From positions 2,728,001 through 2,792,000 of the forward strand of contig NZ_CP080410.1 of the NCBI RefSeq assembly GCF_019448255.1: DNA of 64,000 nucleotides, given 5' to 3'. Of this stretch, positions 17,650 through 25,806 are shown in pieces. The DNA is from Qipengyuania flava. GTDB lineage: Bacteria; Pseudomonadota; Alphaproteobacteria; Sphingomonadales; Sphingomonadaceae. The stretch's first letter is position 1. Each line of letters begins with the position of its first letter. The position numbers and the translations under genes are program-made. The notes beneath the pieces were generated by a model. That model was given only the letters and a program-made list of their open reading frames with translations, was not told the origin of the DNA and did no database searches.

Positions 17650-18408
17650 ATGAGCGATGCAACCACGAGCGCCAGTAGCAATACTTCAGGCGGCCCAACG
17701 ATCCGGCCGGAAGAAGCCGCCCATTTCGGCCAGCTTGCCAAGGACTGGTGGGACCCCAAGGGCTCCTCGGCCATGCTCCACCGGCTGAACCCGGTACGCC
17801 TTGCCTACCTGCGCGAAGCGATCGACCTGCACTGGGCGGGCGATATCGAGGCGCGCCGCCCGCTAGCGGGTAAGAGCGCGCTCGACGTCGGCTGCGGCGC
17901 GGGCTTGCTGTGCGAACCGCTGGCCCGCCTCGGCGCCGAGGTGACCGGTGTCGACGCCGCGCCCGAGAACACCGCCGCGGCTGCACTGCACGCCGAAGGC
18001 GGCGGGCTCGAGATCCGCTATATCGCCGGCGAGATCGGCAGCCTCGACATCGGCACATTCGACCTCGTCACCGCCATGGAAGTGATCGAACACGTGGCGG
18101 ACAAGCAGGCCTTCGTCGCGGCGCTGGCAGCGCGGCTTGCACCGGGCGGGCTGATGGTCCTGTCCACGCCCAACCGCACGCCGCAATCGCGCCTGCTGAT
18201 GATCGGTGCGGCGGAAGGCGTGGGGCTGATTCCCAAGGGCACGCACCATTGGGACGATTTCATCACGCCGGAGGAACTCGGCGCGCTGCTGGCAGAGGCC
18301 GGGCTCGACATGGGCGAACCGCGCGGGATCGGCTTCTCGCCCACCAGGGGGCTTCACCTATCGGATGATCTCGCGCTGAATTACATCGTCACCGCTCGAG
18401 CGCGCTGA
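17650..18408 (+). CDS. ubiG: Ubiquinone biosynthesis O-methyltransferase
   Basis: 252 aa class I SAM methyltransferase. SAM motif I is LDVGCGAGLLCEPLARLG (about 77-94), with VTGVDAAPEN following, and the UbiG-specific WWDPKGSSAMLHRLNPVRL is near 33-51. UbiG methylates both phenolic positions in ubiquinone synthesis. It is transcribed away from lysC and overlaps the GDPD gene tail to tail by 20 bp. Confidence 0.95.
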   Translation: MSDATTSASSNTSGGPTIRPEEAAHFGQLAKDWWDPKGSSAMLHRLNPVRLAYLREAIDLHWAGDIEARRPLAGKSALDVGCGAGLLCEPLARLGAEVTGVDAAPENTAAAALHAEGGGLEIRYIAGEIGSLDIGTFDLVTAMEVIEHVADKQAFVAALAARLAPGGLMVLSTPNRTPQSRLLMIGAAEGVGLIPKGTHHWDDFITPEELGALLAEAGLDMGEPRGIGFSPTRGLHLSDDLALNYIVTARAR

Positions 18409-19450
18409 GCACCGGCGCCGGGTCGTCGGTAAAAACGCCGTCCGCGCCCGAGGCCATCACCAGCTGCACGAGCGCGGCCAGATTGCCCGTATCACCCTCC
18501 GCTTCGCCGCGCCGCAGCGCCGGAGGGAGGAAAGCGTTTTCCTTACGCAGCGTCCAGGGATGGACCTTCAGCCCCGCCTGGTGCGCCGCTGCGACCAGCC
18601 CGGTCGGCGTGCCGTCTGCCTTGAGAACGTGGCCGAGGTAGGGCCCGATCCCGTCGGCATAGGTCGCAACTTCAGCGAGGCCGGAGGGCGTCATGATGTC
18701 GGCCCAGCCCATCGCCGGTTCGTCGTAAGGGCCGCCCTGCGAGGAGATCAGCAGCACCAGCGGCGTATCGACCAGCGCGTTCATTCGCTTGAGCGGCCCC
18801 ACCTCGAAGACTTGGACGAACACGGGCGCATCGCTGCCGTCCAGGCCGGCGTCCTCAAGCGCAGTGGCCAGGAGGTCGACCGTGTCGATGCCTTCTTCCT
18901 GCAGCAGCCAGGTCGGATGCTTGAGTTCAGGATAGAGCCCGATGGTCCGCCCGGTCTCGGTTTCCTTGGCCTGCACCAGCGCAAGTATCTCGGCAAAGGT
19001 CGGAATCTGGTAGAGCCCGTCGAAGCGCGCGTTGGCAGGCCGCAATTCCGGCAGCCGCTCGCGCACCCGCAAAGTGCGTAGCTCGGCAAGCGTAAAGTCC
19101 TCCGCGAACCAGCCGGTCACCGCGCGGCCCTCGATTGTCTTGGTCCGCTTGCGGTCGGCGAACTCCTCGCGAACGGCGACATCGGTGGTTTCGCCAATCT
19201 CGGTTTCGTGGCGCGCGACCAGGTGGAGATCCTTCGTCACCACAAGATCGGGTTCGATGTAGTCTGCGCCTTGGTCGATCGCCCGTTCGTAGGCAGCCAA
19301 CGTGTGCTCGGGCCGTTCGCCGCTCGATCCGCGGTGGGCGATGACGAGGAAATCGGAGTCCGCCGCGTATGCTGAATTTAGAGTAAACAGCGCGGCAAGC
19401 ATTGCCAGCAAGGTGGCCTTAACCCGCCTGGCTAGAATGGACTTCATCAT
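18389..19450 (-). CDS. Periplasmic glycerophosphodiester phosphodiesterase
   Basis: 353 aa GDPD TIM-barrel enzyme that hydrolyses glycerophosphodiesters to glycerol-3-phosphate and an alcohol. The catalytic signature is IAHRGSSGERPEHTL (His and Arg, then Glu), with E-P-D-L metal ligands about 28 residues later and GLYPELKHP near 195. An N-terminal signal peptide (about 1-29, ending Ser-Ala-Tyr-Ala) places it in the periplasm, as for GlpQ. The ATG at 19450 is 10 bases after GAGGAG; a second ATG follows directly. Its start codon overlaps the start codon of the plus-strand small gene by 2 bp. Confidence 0.92.
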   Translation of the reverse strand: MMKSILARRVKATLLAMLAALFTLNSAYAADSDFLVIAHRGSSGERPEHTLAAYERAIDQGADYIEPDLVVTKDLHLVARHETEIGETTDVAVREEFADRKRTKTIEGRAVTGWFAEDFTLAELRTLRVRERLPELRPANARFDGLYQIPTFAEILALVQAKETETGRTIGLYPELKHPTWLLQEEGIDTVDLLATALEDAGLDGSDAPVFVQVFEVGPLKRMNALVDTPLVLLISSQGGPYDEPAMGWADIMTPSGLAEVATYADGIGPYLGHVLKADGTPTGLVAAAHQAGLKVHPWTLRKENAFLPPALRRGEAEGDTGNLAALVQLVMASGADGVFTDDPAPVLSALER

Positions 19451-19616
19451 GTTCAAGAAGCTCCTCATCGCCTCGGCCCTCGTTCTCGGCCTCATCTACG
19501 GGTCTGGCAGCGACCTCGGCGCGGTCAAGCGTTCGATCACCGGTGTCACGAACGACAACGCGCGCGGCGTGACCGCCGGCAGCAACGAAGGCTGGAGCAC
19601 CGGCAGCGGTTATTGA
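19449..19616 (+). CDS. Small exported or membrane protein, 55 aa
   Basis: The peptide opens MFKKLL, has one hydrophobic helix (about 5-18), then a polar Gly/Ser/Thr/Asn tail, so it is a single-span or cleaved secreted peptide. An in-frame ATG at 19437 would add four residues. Neither start has a good ribosome binding site. The codon use and the signal-like N-terminus support a real gene. It is head-to-head with the GDPD gene with overlapping ATGs and overlaps the ArsC-like gene at its end by 7 bp. No family recognised. Confidence 0.6.
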   Translation: MFKKLLIASALVLGLIYGSGSDLGAVKRSITGVTNDNARGVTAGSNEGWSTGSGY

Positions 19617-19957
19617 AGCGCGGCCGCCCAGGCGTCTTCCTTAAATCCGACCAGCAGCCCGCCCGCGTGTTCGACCACGGGGCGCTTGATCATGCTGGGA
19701 TTCGCTTCGAGCAGCTGCACCGCCTTCTCCGCATCGACGCCTTCCTTCTCCGCATCGGGCAGCTGGCGCCAGGTCGTGCCGCGCCGGTTGAGCACAGTGT
19801 CGACGCCTTCCGCTTCGATCCAGGCAGAAAGCTTCTCAGGATCGGCGCCTTCCTTCTTGTAGTCGTGGAAGGTGTAGCCAATTCCCTGCGTGTCGAGCCA
19901 GCGGCGCGCCTTCTTGATGGTGTCGCAATTGGGAATGCCATAGAGATGGATGGTCAC
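19610..19957 (-). CDS. ArsC/Spx-family thioredoxin-fold protein (YffB type)
   Basis: 115 aa, the normal length. The N-terminal beta-strand and single catalytic-type Cys are in IYGIPNCDTIKKARRWL (here LYGIPNCDTI, Cys11), with KRPVVEHAGGLLVGF near 91-105 as in arsenate-reductase-like proteins. There is only one Cys in the CxxC position (C-D-T-I), so it is of the YffB/Spx-like group and may use glutathione rather than be a true arsenate reductase. Confidence 0.87.
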   Translation of the reverse strand: MTIHLYGIPNCDTIKKARRWLDTQGIGYTFHDYKKEGADPEKLSAWIEAEGVDTVLNRRGTTWRQLPDAEKEGVDAEKAVQLLEANPSMIKRPVVEHAGGLLVGFKEDAWAAALQ

Positions 19958-20195
19958 AGATCGGGTCCTTCAGGATGGAACGGGTGGAACAAGGTCCTGG
20001 CCGGGAAAAGCCGGACCCGAAGGGCGGATGAGGGACGGCTCTAACGGCTCTCGCCTGTGTAGGACAGGGGGCATCCCAAGAGCCTGGAGAAGGCTGATCC
20101 CATCTGTTGGTGAAATTTCCCAAGATTGCGGAAACATGAACGAGGGCCATTCGCAAACGGGAGAGAGAAACCCCAGAATTCTGCGGTTTTTCGAG

Positions 20196-20214
20196 TTTGG
20201 CACGCCCCCTGCAA
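20196..20214 (+). promoter_or_regulatory. Sigma-54 (RpoN)-type promoter, -24/-12
   Basis: TTTGGCACG, then CCCCC, then TGCAA: the invariant GG (20199-20200) and GC (20211-20212) are separated by exactly 10 bases, and TTGGCACG is a perfect -24 box. Only one position of the -12 box (C for T in TTGCA) departs from consensus. Transcription would start near 20224, about 50 bases before the first miniprotein. The rest of the 315-bp gap 19958-20272 should hold the activator sites; I see no clear repeat there. Confidence 0.75.
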
Positions 20215-20228
20215 TCCTTTTGGCATCC

Positions 20229-20245
20229 GGCAAGACGGTCTTGCC
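20229..20245 (+). promoter_or_regulatory. Perfect 8-bp inverted repeat at the predicted transcript 5' end
   Basis: GGCAAGAC and GTCTTGCC flank a single G. In RNA it would fold as a 6-bp stem with a 5-base loop a few bases from the predicted sigma-54 start site. It could be an operator, a stabilising 5' hairpin or an anti-SD-independent control element. Confidence 0.5.
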
Positions 20246-20272
20246 GACAGACTGAACCAAAGGAATTGACCC

Positions 20273-20383
20273 ATGATCGCTTCGACCAACCAGAACCTCT
20301 TCGCCGCTGCTTTCGCCATCGCCATCTCGGCTGCGCTGTTCGCTTCGGCCATCATCCCCGCCAGCCCGGCCGTCTTTGCCTGA
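20273..20383 (+). CDS. Miniprotein 1 of a tandem pair, 36 aa, hydrophobic
   Basis: 36 residues. The ATG follows AAAGGAA by about 7 bases. The peptide has a short polar head (with T-N-Q) and an Ala/Phe/Ile/Leu membrane-type helix from residue 9 to about 28, then P-A-S-P-A-V-F-A. It has no charged residue. It is 26/36 identical to the peptide 58 bp downstream, and most changes are conservative, which argues that both are translated genes under selection. A sigma-54-type promoter lies directly upstream. I recognise no family; a small inner-membrane peptide is the simplest reading. Confidence 0.75.
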   Translation: MIASTNQNLFAAAFAIAISAALFASAIIPASPAVFA

Positions 20384-20441
20384 CACCCCGCCGAGAGCCG
20401 CGCCAACCGGCGGACTTTCGGCTCACAAAGGAAACCAACCC

Positions 20442-20552
20442 ATGTTCGATACGACCAACCAGAGCCTGTTCGCAGCCGCCTTCGCCGTCACCGTTTCGGC
20501 TGTCCTGTTCGCCACTGCCATCGTCCCGGCAAGCCCCGCGGTCTTCGCCTGA
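20442..20552 (+). CDS. Miniprotein 2 of a tandem pair, 36 aa, hydrophobic
   Basis: 36 residues, paralogue of miniprotein 1: identical T-N-Q and L-F-A-A-A-F-A blocks and an identical P-A-S-P-A-V-F-A end. The head differs (M-F-D-T for M-I-A-S), adding one acidic residue. The ATG has the same AAAGGAA binding site, 8 bases away. A GAGCCG/CGGCTC hairpin (20395-20424) sits between the two genes. Probably co-transcribed with the first copy from the sigma-54-type promoter. Confidence 0.75.
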   Translation: MFDTTNQSLFAAAFAVTVSAVLFATAIVPASPAVFA

Positions 20553-20571
20553 TCGGCTAGACCCGCCCACC

Positions 20572-20605
20572 CCTCGCGCGCTTCCCCCCGAATATCAGCG
20601 CGAGG
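20572..20605. terminator. Hairpin between convergent miniprotein and ruvC genes
   Basis: CCTCGCGC pairs with GCGCGAGG (8 bp, loop 18). It lacks a T-run and overlaps the ruvC stop. It is placed to end or trim transcripts from both sides, but is not a standard intrinsic terminator. Confidence 0.35.
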
Positions 20606-21068
20606 GCGTCAGATGCGCATCGGCAATCGCCACGGCGAGCGCATCGGCTGCATCGGCCCCGGCAATCTTTGCGCCGGGTAGCAGCACCGCCAGCATAGCC
20701 TGGACCTGGCGCTTGTCGGCGCCGCCCGTTCCCACCACCGCTTTCTTGACCAGCCGCGCCGCGTGTTCGTTCACCGGCAGGCCCGCCGCGCCGCAGGCCG
20801 CCAGCACGCAGCCGCGCGCCTGCGCGAGCTTGAGGGTCGATTGCGGGTTCTTGTTGACGAAGACCTCTTCGGCCGCCGCGCGCTCGGGCGCGTACTCCCC
20901 GATCACCTCCACAAGCGCTTCCTGAAGCCCGGCCAGCCGCAGCGCCATCGGCGCCTTCGCATCGGTCGGCACCTGCCCATTGGCGATATGCGTGATGCGC
21001 GAGCCTTCTGCCCGGATCACGCCCCAGCCCGTGCAGCTAAGCGATGGGTCGAGGCCGAGGATCAACAT
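20595..21068 (-). CDS. ruvC: Holliday junction resolvase RuvC
   Basis: 157 aa endonuclease that resolves Holliday junctions with RuvAB. Catalytic acids are visible: Asp7 in LGLDPSL, Glu near 67 in AAEEVFVNKN, and the Asp pair in DAADALAVAIADAH near 138-141. It is downstream of yebC and the 33-aa peptide; the yebC-ruvC order is common in proteobacteria. ruvA and ruvB are not in the window. Confidence 0.95.
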   Translation of the reverse strand: MLILGLDPSLSCTGWGVIRAEGSRITHIANGQVPTDAKAPMALRLAGLQEALVEVIGEYAPERAAAEEVFVNKNPQSTLKLAQARGCVLAACGAAGLPVNEHAARLVKKAVVGTGGADKRQVQAMLAVLLPGAKIAGADAADALAVAIADAHLTPSR

Positions 21069-21078
21069 GGGGACGCGC

Positions 21079-21180
21079 TTACCACTCGGGCAGCCCGATC
21101 ATCCAGCCGAGCCGCCAGGCCAGCGCCAGCAGGAAGGCTCCGCCTAGAATCGAGGCAAGGAGCCAGTCCCTGAGACGCAT
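21079..21180 (-). CDS. 33-aa single-span membrane peptide between yebC and ruvC
   Basis: ATG at 21180, TAA at 21079. The peptide opens M-R-L-R-D-W, then has one hydrophobic helix (about residues 7-30) rich in Leu, Ala and Trp, and ends L-P-E-W. The positive N-terminus predicts an inward N-end. It sits 11 bp from yebC and 10 bp from ruvC on the same strand, which fits a real operon member. The ribosome binding site is weak (GGCGGATAA). Function unknown. Confidence 0.6.
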   Translation of the reverse strand: MRLRDWLLASILGGAFLLALAWRLGWMIGLPEW

Positions 21181-21191
21181 GGCAGGCCGAC

Positions 21192-21938
21192 TTATCCGCC
21201 GACCTTGTCCATGATATCGTCGGAAATGTCGTAATTGCCCCAGACGGTCTGGACGTCGTCGTCATCTTCGAGCGCGTCGATCAGCTTGAGCAGCGTGCCC
21301 GCGCCCTTTTCGTCCATTTCGACGGTGAGGTTGGGCTTCCAGGCGAGCTTTACGGTTTCCGCTTCGCCCAGCGCCTTTTCAAGATCGCCGGCAACCTGGT
21401 GCAGGTCTTCCGCCGCGGTCCAGATCTCGTGACCGTCTTCCGAGGAAGAGATATCGTCCGCGCCCGCTTCCATCGCGGCTTCGAGGACCTTTTCCTCATC
21501 GCCCGCATCGGCCGGGTAGAAGATGAAGCCAAGGCGTTCGAAACCGTGGGCAACAGACCCTTCGGTGCCGAGGTTGCCGCCATTCTTCGAGAAGGCCGTG
21601 CGCACGGCGGTGGCGGTGCGGTTGCGGTTGTCGGTCAGCGCCTCGACGATGATCGCGCTGCCGCCCGGGCCGTAGCCTTCGTAGCGGACTTCTTCGTAGT
21701 TCTCGTCATCGCCGCTGGTCGCCTTGTCGATCGCGCGCTGGATATTGTCCTTCGGCATCGACTGCGACTTGGCGTTGTTGACCGCCAGGCGCAGGCGCGG
21801 GTTCATGTCCGGATCGGGCATGCCCATCTTGGCCGCCACGGTGATTTCGCGGCTGAGCTTGGAAAACAGGTTCGAGCGCTTCTTGTCCTGCGCGCCCTTG
21901 CGATGCATGATGTTCTTGAATTTGGAATGGCCGGCCAT
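21192..21938 (-). CDS. yebC: YebC/PmpR-family protein (TACO1-like)
   Basis: 248 aa, normal length. The family opening [14 protein letters not shown] is at the ATG at 21938, and [13 protein letters not shown] and the YEGYGPGG motif (about 95-102) are conserved. Family members act as transcription regulators or ribosome-associated factors that relieve stalling at polyproline; which applies here is unknown. The frame is open upstream to 22352 but that part is antisense to the CPBP gene. Confidence 0.95.
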   Translation of the reverse strand: MAGHSKFKNIMHRKGAQDKKRSNLFSKLSREITVAAKMGMPDPDMNPRLRLAVNNAKSQSMPKDNIQRAIDKATSGDDENYEEVRYEGYGPGGSAIIVEALTDNRNRTATAVRTAFSKNGGNLGTEGSVAHGFERLGFIFYPADAGDEEKVLEAAMEAGADDISSSEDGHEIWTAAEDLHQVAGDLEKALGEAETVKLAWKPNLTVEMDEKGAGTLLKLIDALEDDDDVQTVWGNYDISDDIMDKVGG

Positions 21939-22013
21939 GGTTTCGCTTCGGTGTTCGATTGGTTGGAACGTATCTCTTCGATGCAAGAGACTCTTGGGGG
22001 TCGCCTTAGCCGC

Positions 22014-22787
22014 ATGAACGCCGGAACGACAAGCCTTGCGCCCGCGAATTCGCTGCGCGCGGAATGGGGCCAGCTGGCCCGCTTCCTGAAACGCCCGACG
22101 CTGCCCGCCCGCGCCGCGCCGCCGCGCCTTGCCAGCCTCGTGGCGCTCGGCCGCCTTCTGATGCTCGATTTTGCCGCGATGATCGTGCTGCTGGCCATTG
22201 CTGGCACGGTGATGTCGACCGGCGTCGATGTGCCCGAAACCGCGCTTGCCGGGGTCGAGATCGGCTCGGCGATCATCTTTGCCGTGGTGATCGGCGCGCC
22301 GGTGGTCGAGGAGATCCTGTTCCGCGGATGGCTGTCGGGCAGGCCCGGCCACGTTCTTGCGCTGCTCGCCTTCGGGCTGGGCGCGGTGGGCATCACGATG
22401 CTGCTCGCGCTGAGCGGGTTTTCCTACGGCACCGATGCGCTCGAAAGCGGGCTTGCCGCCATGGGGATCGGCGTGATCGGGGGCGCGCTGATCGCAGGCA
22501 TCGTGCTCTTCCTGCTGCGCGGTCGTCCCCCAATGGGCTGGTTCAGCCGCGCCTTTCCAGTCTTCTTCTGGCTGAGCACCTTCGGCTTTTCACTGATCCA
22601 CCTGTTCAATTTCGAGCCTGACGAAATGACCTCTGCCCTGCCGCTGGTGCTGCCGCAGTTCATCACCGGCATGCTGCTCGGCTATGCGCGCGTGCACTAC
22701 GGGCTATGGTCGAGCATGCTGCTCCACGCCCTCCACAACGGCGCGTTCATTTCGCTGGTGCTTTGGGCAGGAAGCGCCGCGGGTTAG
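22014..22787 (+). CDS. CPBP-family intramembrane glutamic protease (Rce1/Abi type)
   Basis: 257 aa with about seven hydrophobic segments. Motif 1, E-E-I-L-F-R-G (about 97-103), has the catalytic Glu pair and Arg; motif 2 is F-S-L-I-H-L-F (His near 198), and motif 3 is [10 protein letters not shown] near 237-246. These are the residues of CAAX-protease-like CPBP enzymes. Start at 22014 chosen; an in-frame ATG at 21981 is possible, neither has a strong binding site. Substrate unknown. It diverges from yebC. Confidence 0.87.
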   Translation: MNAGTTSLAPANSLRAEWGQLARFLKRPTLPARAAPPRLASLVALGRLLMLDFAAMIVLLAIAGTVMSTGVDVPETALAGVEIGSAIIFAVVIGAPVVEEILFRGWLSGRPGHVLALLAFGLGAVGITMLLALSGFSYGTDALESGLAAMGIGVIGGALIAGIVLFLLRGRPPMGWFSRAFPVFFWLSTFGFSLIHLFNFEPDEMTSALPLVLPQFITGMLLGYARVHYGLWSSMLLHALHNGAFISLVLWAGSAAG

Positions 22788-22788
22788 G

Positions 22789-23136
22789 TCAGACCTTTAC
22801 CGCCGTCCCGCTGGCCGAAACCATCAGCATCGATCCGGTGTCGCCGATCACTTCGTAATCGAGGTCGATCCCGACCACCGCGTTGCCGCCGCGTGCACCG
22901 CATTCGGCCTGCAGTTCCTGAATCGCCTGCTCGCGCGCTTCGGCAAGGATTCGCTCGTAACTGCCCGAGCGTCCGCCGACGATGTCGCGGATGTTGGCAA
23001 AGAGATCGCGGAACAGATTGGCCCCGACGATAACTTCGCCGGTGACGATACCGAGATAGTCCTGGATAGGCCGACCCTCGATGGTCGGTGTGGTCGTCAC
23101 GATGATCCCGCGGGCGTCTTTCCAGGGTCCGGGCAT
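22789..23136 (-). CDS. YbjQ/UPF0145 family protein
   Basis: 115 aa. The family core is visible: an N-terminal [26 protein letters not shown], a central [20 protein letters not shown], and [13 protein letters not shown] near 85-97. Members form ring oligomers of unknown role. The ATG at 23136 is 9 bases after GGAGGAG; a TTG 18 bp upstream lacks support. Convergent with the CPBP gene, 1 bp apart. Confidence 0.9.
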   Translation of the reverse strand: MPGPWKDARGIIVTTTPTIEGRPIQDYLGIVTGEVIVGANLFRDLFANIRDIVGGRSGSYERILAEAREQAIQELQAECGARGGNAVVGIDLDYEVIGDTGSMLMVSASGTAVKV

Positions 23137-23218
23137 GTCCTCAATCTCCTCCAATGTGGGTGTATTAGAGAGATAGGACGCGCCCGTCCCATTTCAAGCG
23201 AGAGCCCGCCGCACCACC

Positions 23219-23455
23219 TCAGCCCATGCCGAGCGCGGCCTTGTAGGTGTCGAGGATCGTTTCCTGCTCGCTGCGATCGTCGGGCGTCATCTTCCGCAGG
23301 CGGATGATCTGGCGCATGATCTTGGTGTCGTAACCGACCGCCTTGGCTTCGGCGTAAACGTCGCGAATGTCGTCGGCGATGCCCTTCTTTTCTTCTTCGA
23401 GGCGTTCGATGCGCTCGATCAGCAGGCGCAGGCGGTCGTCGGTGGCTTCAGCCAT
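23219..23455 (-). CDS. gapR: Nucleoid-associated protein GapR (DUF2312)
   Basis: 78 aa. It has a long N-terminal coiled coil ([19 protein letters not shown]), then [25 protein letters not shown], the hallmark of DUF2312. In Caulobacter GapR binds overtwisted AT-rich DNA ahead of replication and transcription and aids topoisomerases. The family is essentially confined to alphaproteobacteria, which supports the placement of this genome. Confidence 0.93.
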   Translation of the reverse strand: MAEATDDRLRLLIERIERLEEEKKGIADDIRDVYAEAKAVGYDTKIMRQIIRLRKMTPDDRSEQETILDTYKAALGMG

Positions 23456-23561
23456 GGGTCGTCATCTCCGGTTGTGTGAGAATCGCGCCAGGGGCGCGAG
23501 ATGGCTTTCGAATAGCGCCGCCAGCGCGCGGGCGAAACCGTCCCTGTCGATAAATCGCGCC

Positions 23562-23882
23562 CTAGCGCAGATCCGCCTTGTTGCGCGTAAGGCTCGCTTC
23601 CATCGCGGCGATCTGTTCCTCGGTCGCGGGCGACTGGCGGGTGGCCTTCCATTCGTCCATCGGCATGCCGTGAATGAGCTCGCGCGCGGTGGGCTTGTCG
23701 CCTTCGAAGCCCGCGTCGCGAATCCAGTCGGCGAGGCAGTTGCGGCAGAAGCCGGCGAGGCCCATCAGCTCGATGTTCTGGGCATCGTGGCGGTGGCGCA
23801 GGTGGCGCACCAGCCGGCGAAACGCCGCTGCCGCTACGGCATCGTCGAGTTGGTCGAGAGGGTCGCTCGCATTCGTAGTCAT
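23562..23882 (-). CDS. DUF1244 family protein
   Basis: 106 aa. It contains the DUF1244 core: AAFRRLVRHLRHRHDAQNIELM, then LAGFCRNCLADW with Cys-x-x-Cys, and MPMDEWKATRQ. The Cys pair may bind metal; DUF1244 structures show a helical dimer. The start at 23882 has AAGGA 11 bases upstream. Divergent from pyk (49 bp). Confidence 0.9.
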   Translation of the reverse strand: MTTNASDPLDQLDDAVAAAAFRRLVRHLRHRHDAQNIELMGLAGFCRNCLADWIRDAGFEGDKPTARELIHGMPMDEWKATRQSPATEEQIAAMEASLTRNKADLR

Positions 23883-23931
23883 TGCTCTATCGTCCTTGCT
23901 TTGTCGCATGGGGGTGCCATAGGCGATTTCC

Positions 23932-25398
23932 ATGGCCAATTCCGCTCCGAAGCTCGACCCGCGCGGCCGCAAGGTCAAGATCCTCGCCACCGTCGGTCCT
24001 GCCAGCCGCTCTCCCGAGATGCTCGCCCGCCTGTTCAAGGCCGGGGTCGATGCGTTTCGCGTGAACATGAGCCATGGCGAGCACGCCGACCACGCCAAGA
24101 CCATCGCCGCCATCCGTGCGATGGAAAAGCAGTTCATGCGCCCGATCGGCATCCTGGCCGACCTGCAAGGCCCCAAGCTGCGCGTCGGCAAGTTCAAGGA
24201 CGGGCAGGCGGTCATCCGCCATTCGGGCCATTTCACGCTCGACCGCAATCCCGAGCCCGGCGACGAGACCCGCGTCGAGCTGCCGCACCCTGAACTCTTC
24301 GGCCTGCTCGAAAAGGGCCAGCGCCTGCTGATCAACGACGGCAAGATCCGGTTGAAGGTGATCCGCGCGGACGAAAACGAAATCCTCTGCTCGGCCGAGG
24401 TCGGCGGGGTCATTTCCGACCGCAAGGGCGTCAACGTTCCCGATGCCGAAGTGCCGATCCCCGCGCTCACGGACAAGGATCGCAAGGACCTGGCCTTCGC
24501 CATCTCGCAGGGTGTCGACTGGATCGGCCTGTCCTTCGTCCAGCGCCCCGAAGACCTTGCCGAAGCGCGCAAGCTGATGGGCGGATACGGCGCGCTGTGC
24601 GCCAAGATCGAGAAGCCGATGGCGGTGCGCCGCCTCGACGAGATCATCGACGCGGCCGACGGCATCATGGTCGCACGCGGCGACCTTGGCGTGGAGCTGG
24701 AGCCGCAGGAAGTCCCGCCGCTGCAGAAGAAAATCGTCAACGAGACGCGTCTCAAAGGCAAGCCGGTGATCGTGGCGACGCAGATGCTGGAAAGCATGAT
24801 CGAAAGCCCCGCGCCGACCCGTGCGGAAGTATCCGACGTGGCCAATGCGGTCTATGACGGCGCGGATGCGGTCATGCTGTCGGCGGAAACCGCCGCCGGC
24901 GACTGGCCCGAAGAAGCCGTGACGATCATGCACAAGATCGCCCGCCAGGTGGAACGCGACGAGGCCTATCTCGAACGCGTGCGCCTGCTCGACACGCCGC
25001 CCGATGCGACCACGGCCGATGCGCTCAGCCACGCCTGCATGACGGTGGCGGATACGGTTCCGATCAGCGCGATCACCGTGTTCACCGGGTCCGGCTCGAC
25101 CGCGCGCCGCGTGGCCCGCGAGCGACCCAGCGTGCCGATGCTGGTGCTGACGCCGAGCATGAAGACCGCCCGCCGCCTCGGCCTGCTGTGGGGTGCCCAT
25201 GCGGTCGCAACCAAGGATATCGGCAGCTTCGAAGAGATGATCGCCAAGGGCAAGCGCATGGCGCTGCGCCACGGGTTCGGGCAGGCCGGTAGCAAGCTGA
25301 TCGCGCTTGCCGGCGTTCCGTTCGGCACGCCGGGTTCGACCAACCTCATGCACGTCGTCACCATTTCCGGCGACGAGCTGGACAAGCACGACGGCTGA
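23932..25398 (+). CDS. pyk: Pyruvate kinase
   Basis: 488 aa. Converts phosphoenolpyruvate and ADP to pyruvate and ATP. Seen: KILATVGPASRSPEML and FRVNMSHGEHADH at the start of the barrel, GVDWIGLSFVQRPED, CAKIEKPMAVRRLDEI with the catalytic Lys (about 225), MVARGDLGVELEPQEVP, and PVIVATQMLESMIESP with TRAEVSDVANAVYDGADAVMLSAETA (domain junction, shown here in part as PTRAEVSDVANAV). The C-terminal allosteric domain (about 350-488) is present. Only pyk candidate in the window. Confidence 0.96.
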   Translation: MANSAPKLDPRGRKVKILATVGPASRSPEMLARLFKAGVDAFRVNMSHGEHADHAKTIAAIRAMEKQFMRPIGILADLQGPKLRVGKFKDGQAVIRHSGHFTLDRNPEPGDETRVELPHPELFGLLEKGQRLLINDGKIRLKVIRADENEILCSAEVGGVISDRKGVNVPDAEVPIPALTDKDRKDLAFAISQGVDWIGLSFVQRPEDLAEARKLMGGYGALCAKIEKPMAVRRLDEIIDAADGIMVARGDLGVELEPQEVPPLQKKIVNETRLKGKPVIVATQMLESMIESPAPTRAEVSDVANAVYDGADAVMLSAETAAGDWPEEAVTIMHKIARQVERDEAYLERVRLLDTPPDATTADALSHACMTVADTVPISAITVFTGSGSTARRVARERPSVPMLVLTPSMKTARRLGLLWGAHAVATKDIGSFEEMIAKGKRMALRHGFGQAGSKLIALAGVPFGTPGSTNLMHVVTISGDELDKHDG

Positions 25399-25453
25399 TC
25401 GAAAGCGGGCGAGCGCCGATGGCACCCGCCCGCACGGAAGCTTGCGCGGCTGT

Positions 25454-25753
25454 TCAGCCGGCCATTGCGAACCACGCTATCGCGCCAAGCAGCAACACGG
25501 TGCCGCAGACGATCGCGAGCATGTCCATCGTGCCGATCTTGTCGACATGGTCGGCACGGAAAGCGCAATAGCGGCTGCGCAATTCGTCTTTGCTCGCGAG
25601 GCTGGCGACCTCGAAGGCCGATGCCTCCTTGCTGAACCAGCGCTTCAGCTCGGCCAGTTCGGCCTCGGCAACTTCGGGGTAGCGCGAAAGCAGCGCCTCG
25701 ACGCGGTCGAAGCGGTCGTGGACGGCATGCGCGCCGTCATCATGAATTGTCAT
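25454..25753 (-). CDS. Tail-anchored hypothetical protein, 99 aa
   Basis: The N-terminal part (1-70) is helical with acidic and Leu-rich heptads (FDRVEALLSRYPEVAEAELAE), and residues 77-97 form one C-terminal membrane segment, so the protein is probably tail-anchored with a cytoplasmic coiled coil. The ATG at 25753 has AGGA 8 bases upstream. The opening M-T-I-H-D-D-G-A-H and the soluble domain resemble small anti-sigma-like or zinc-finger-adjacent proteins, but there is no Cys cluster. Function unknown. Confidence 0.75.
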   Translation of the reverse strand: MTIHDDGAHAVHDRFDRVEALLSRYPEVAEAELAELKRWFSKEASAFEVASLASKDELRSRYCAFRADHVDKIGTMDMLAIVCGTVLLLGAIAWFAMAG

Positions 25754-25806
25754 AAGATATGTCCTGTCTGAATGGGAAGCGCGCGCCCGCAGGGGCACGT
25801 TGCGAT

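Noticed and set aside
17597..18058. Upstream extension of the lysC frame
   Set aside because: It runs antisense through ubiG and adds Arg/Ser-rich sequence; the family N-terminus begins at the TTG at 17596.
21939..22352. Upstream extension of the yebC frame
   Set aside because: Antisense to the CPBP protease gene; the yebC family start is at 21938.
25405..25443. GCGGGCG/CGCCCGC hairpin after pyk
   Set aside because: Seven base pairs with a long loop and no T-run; too weak to call a terminator.
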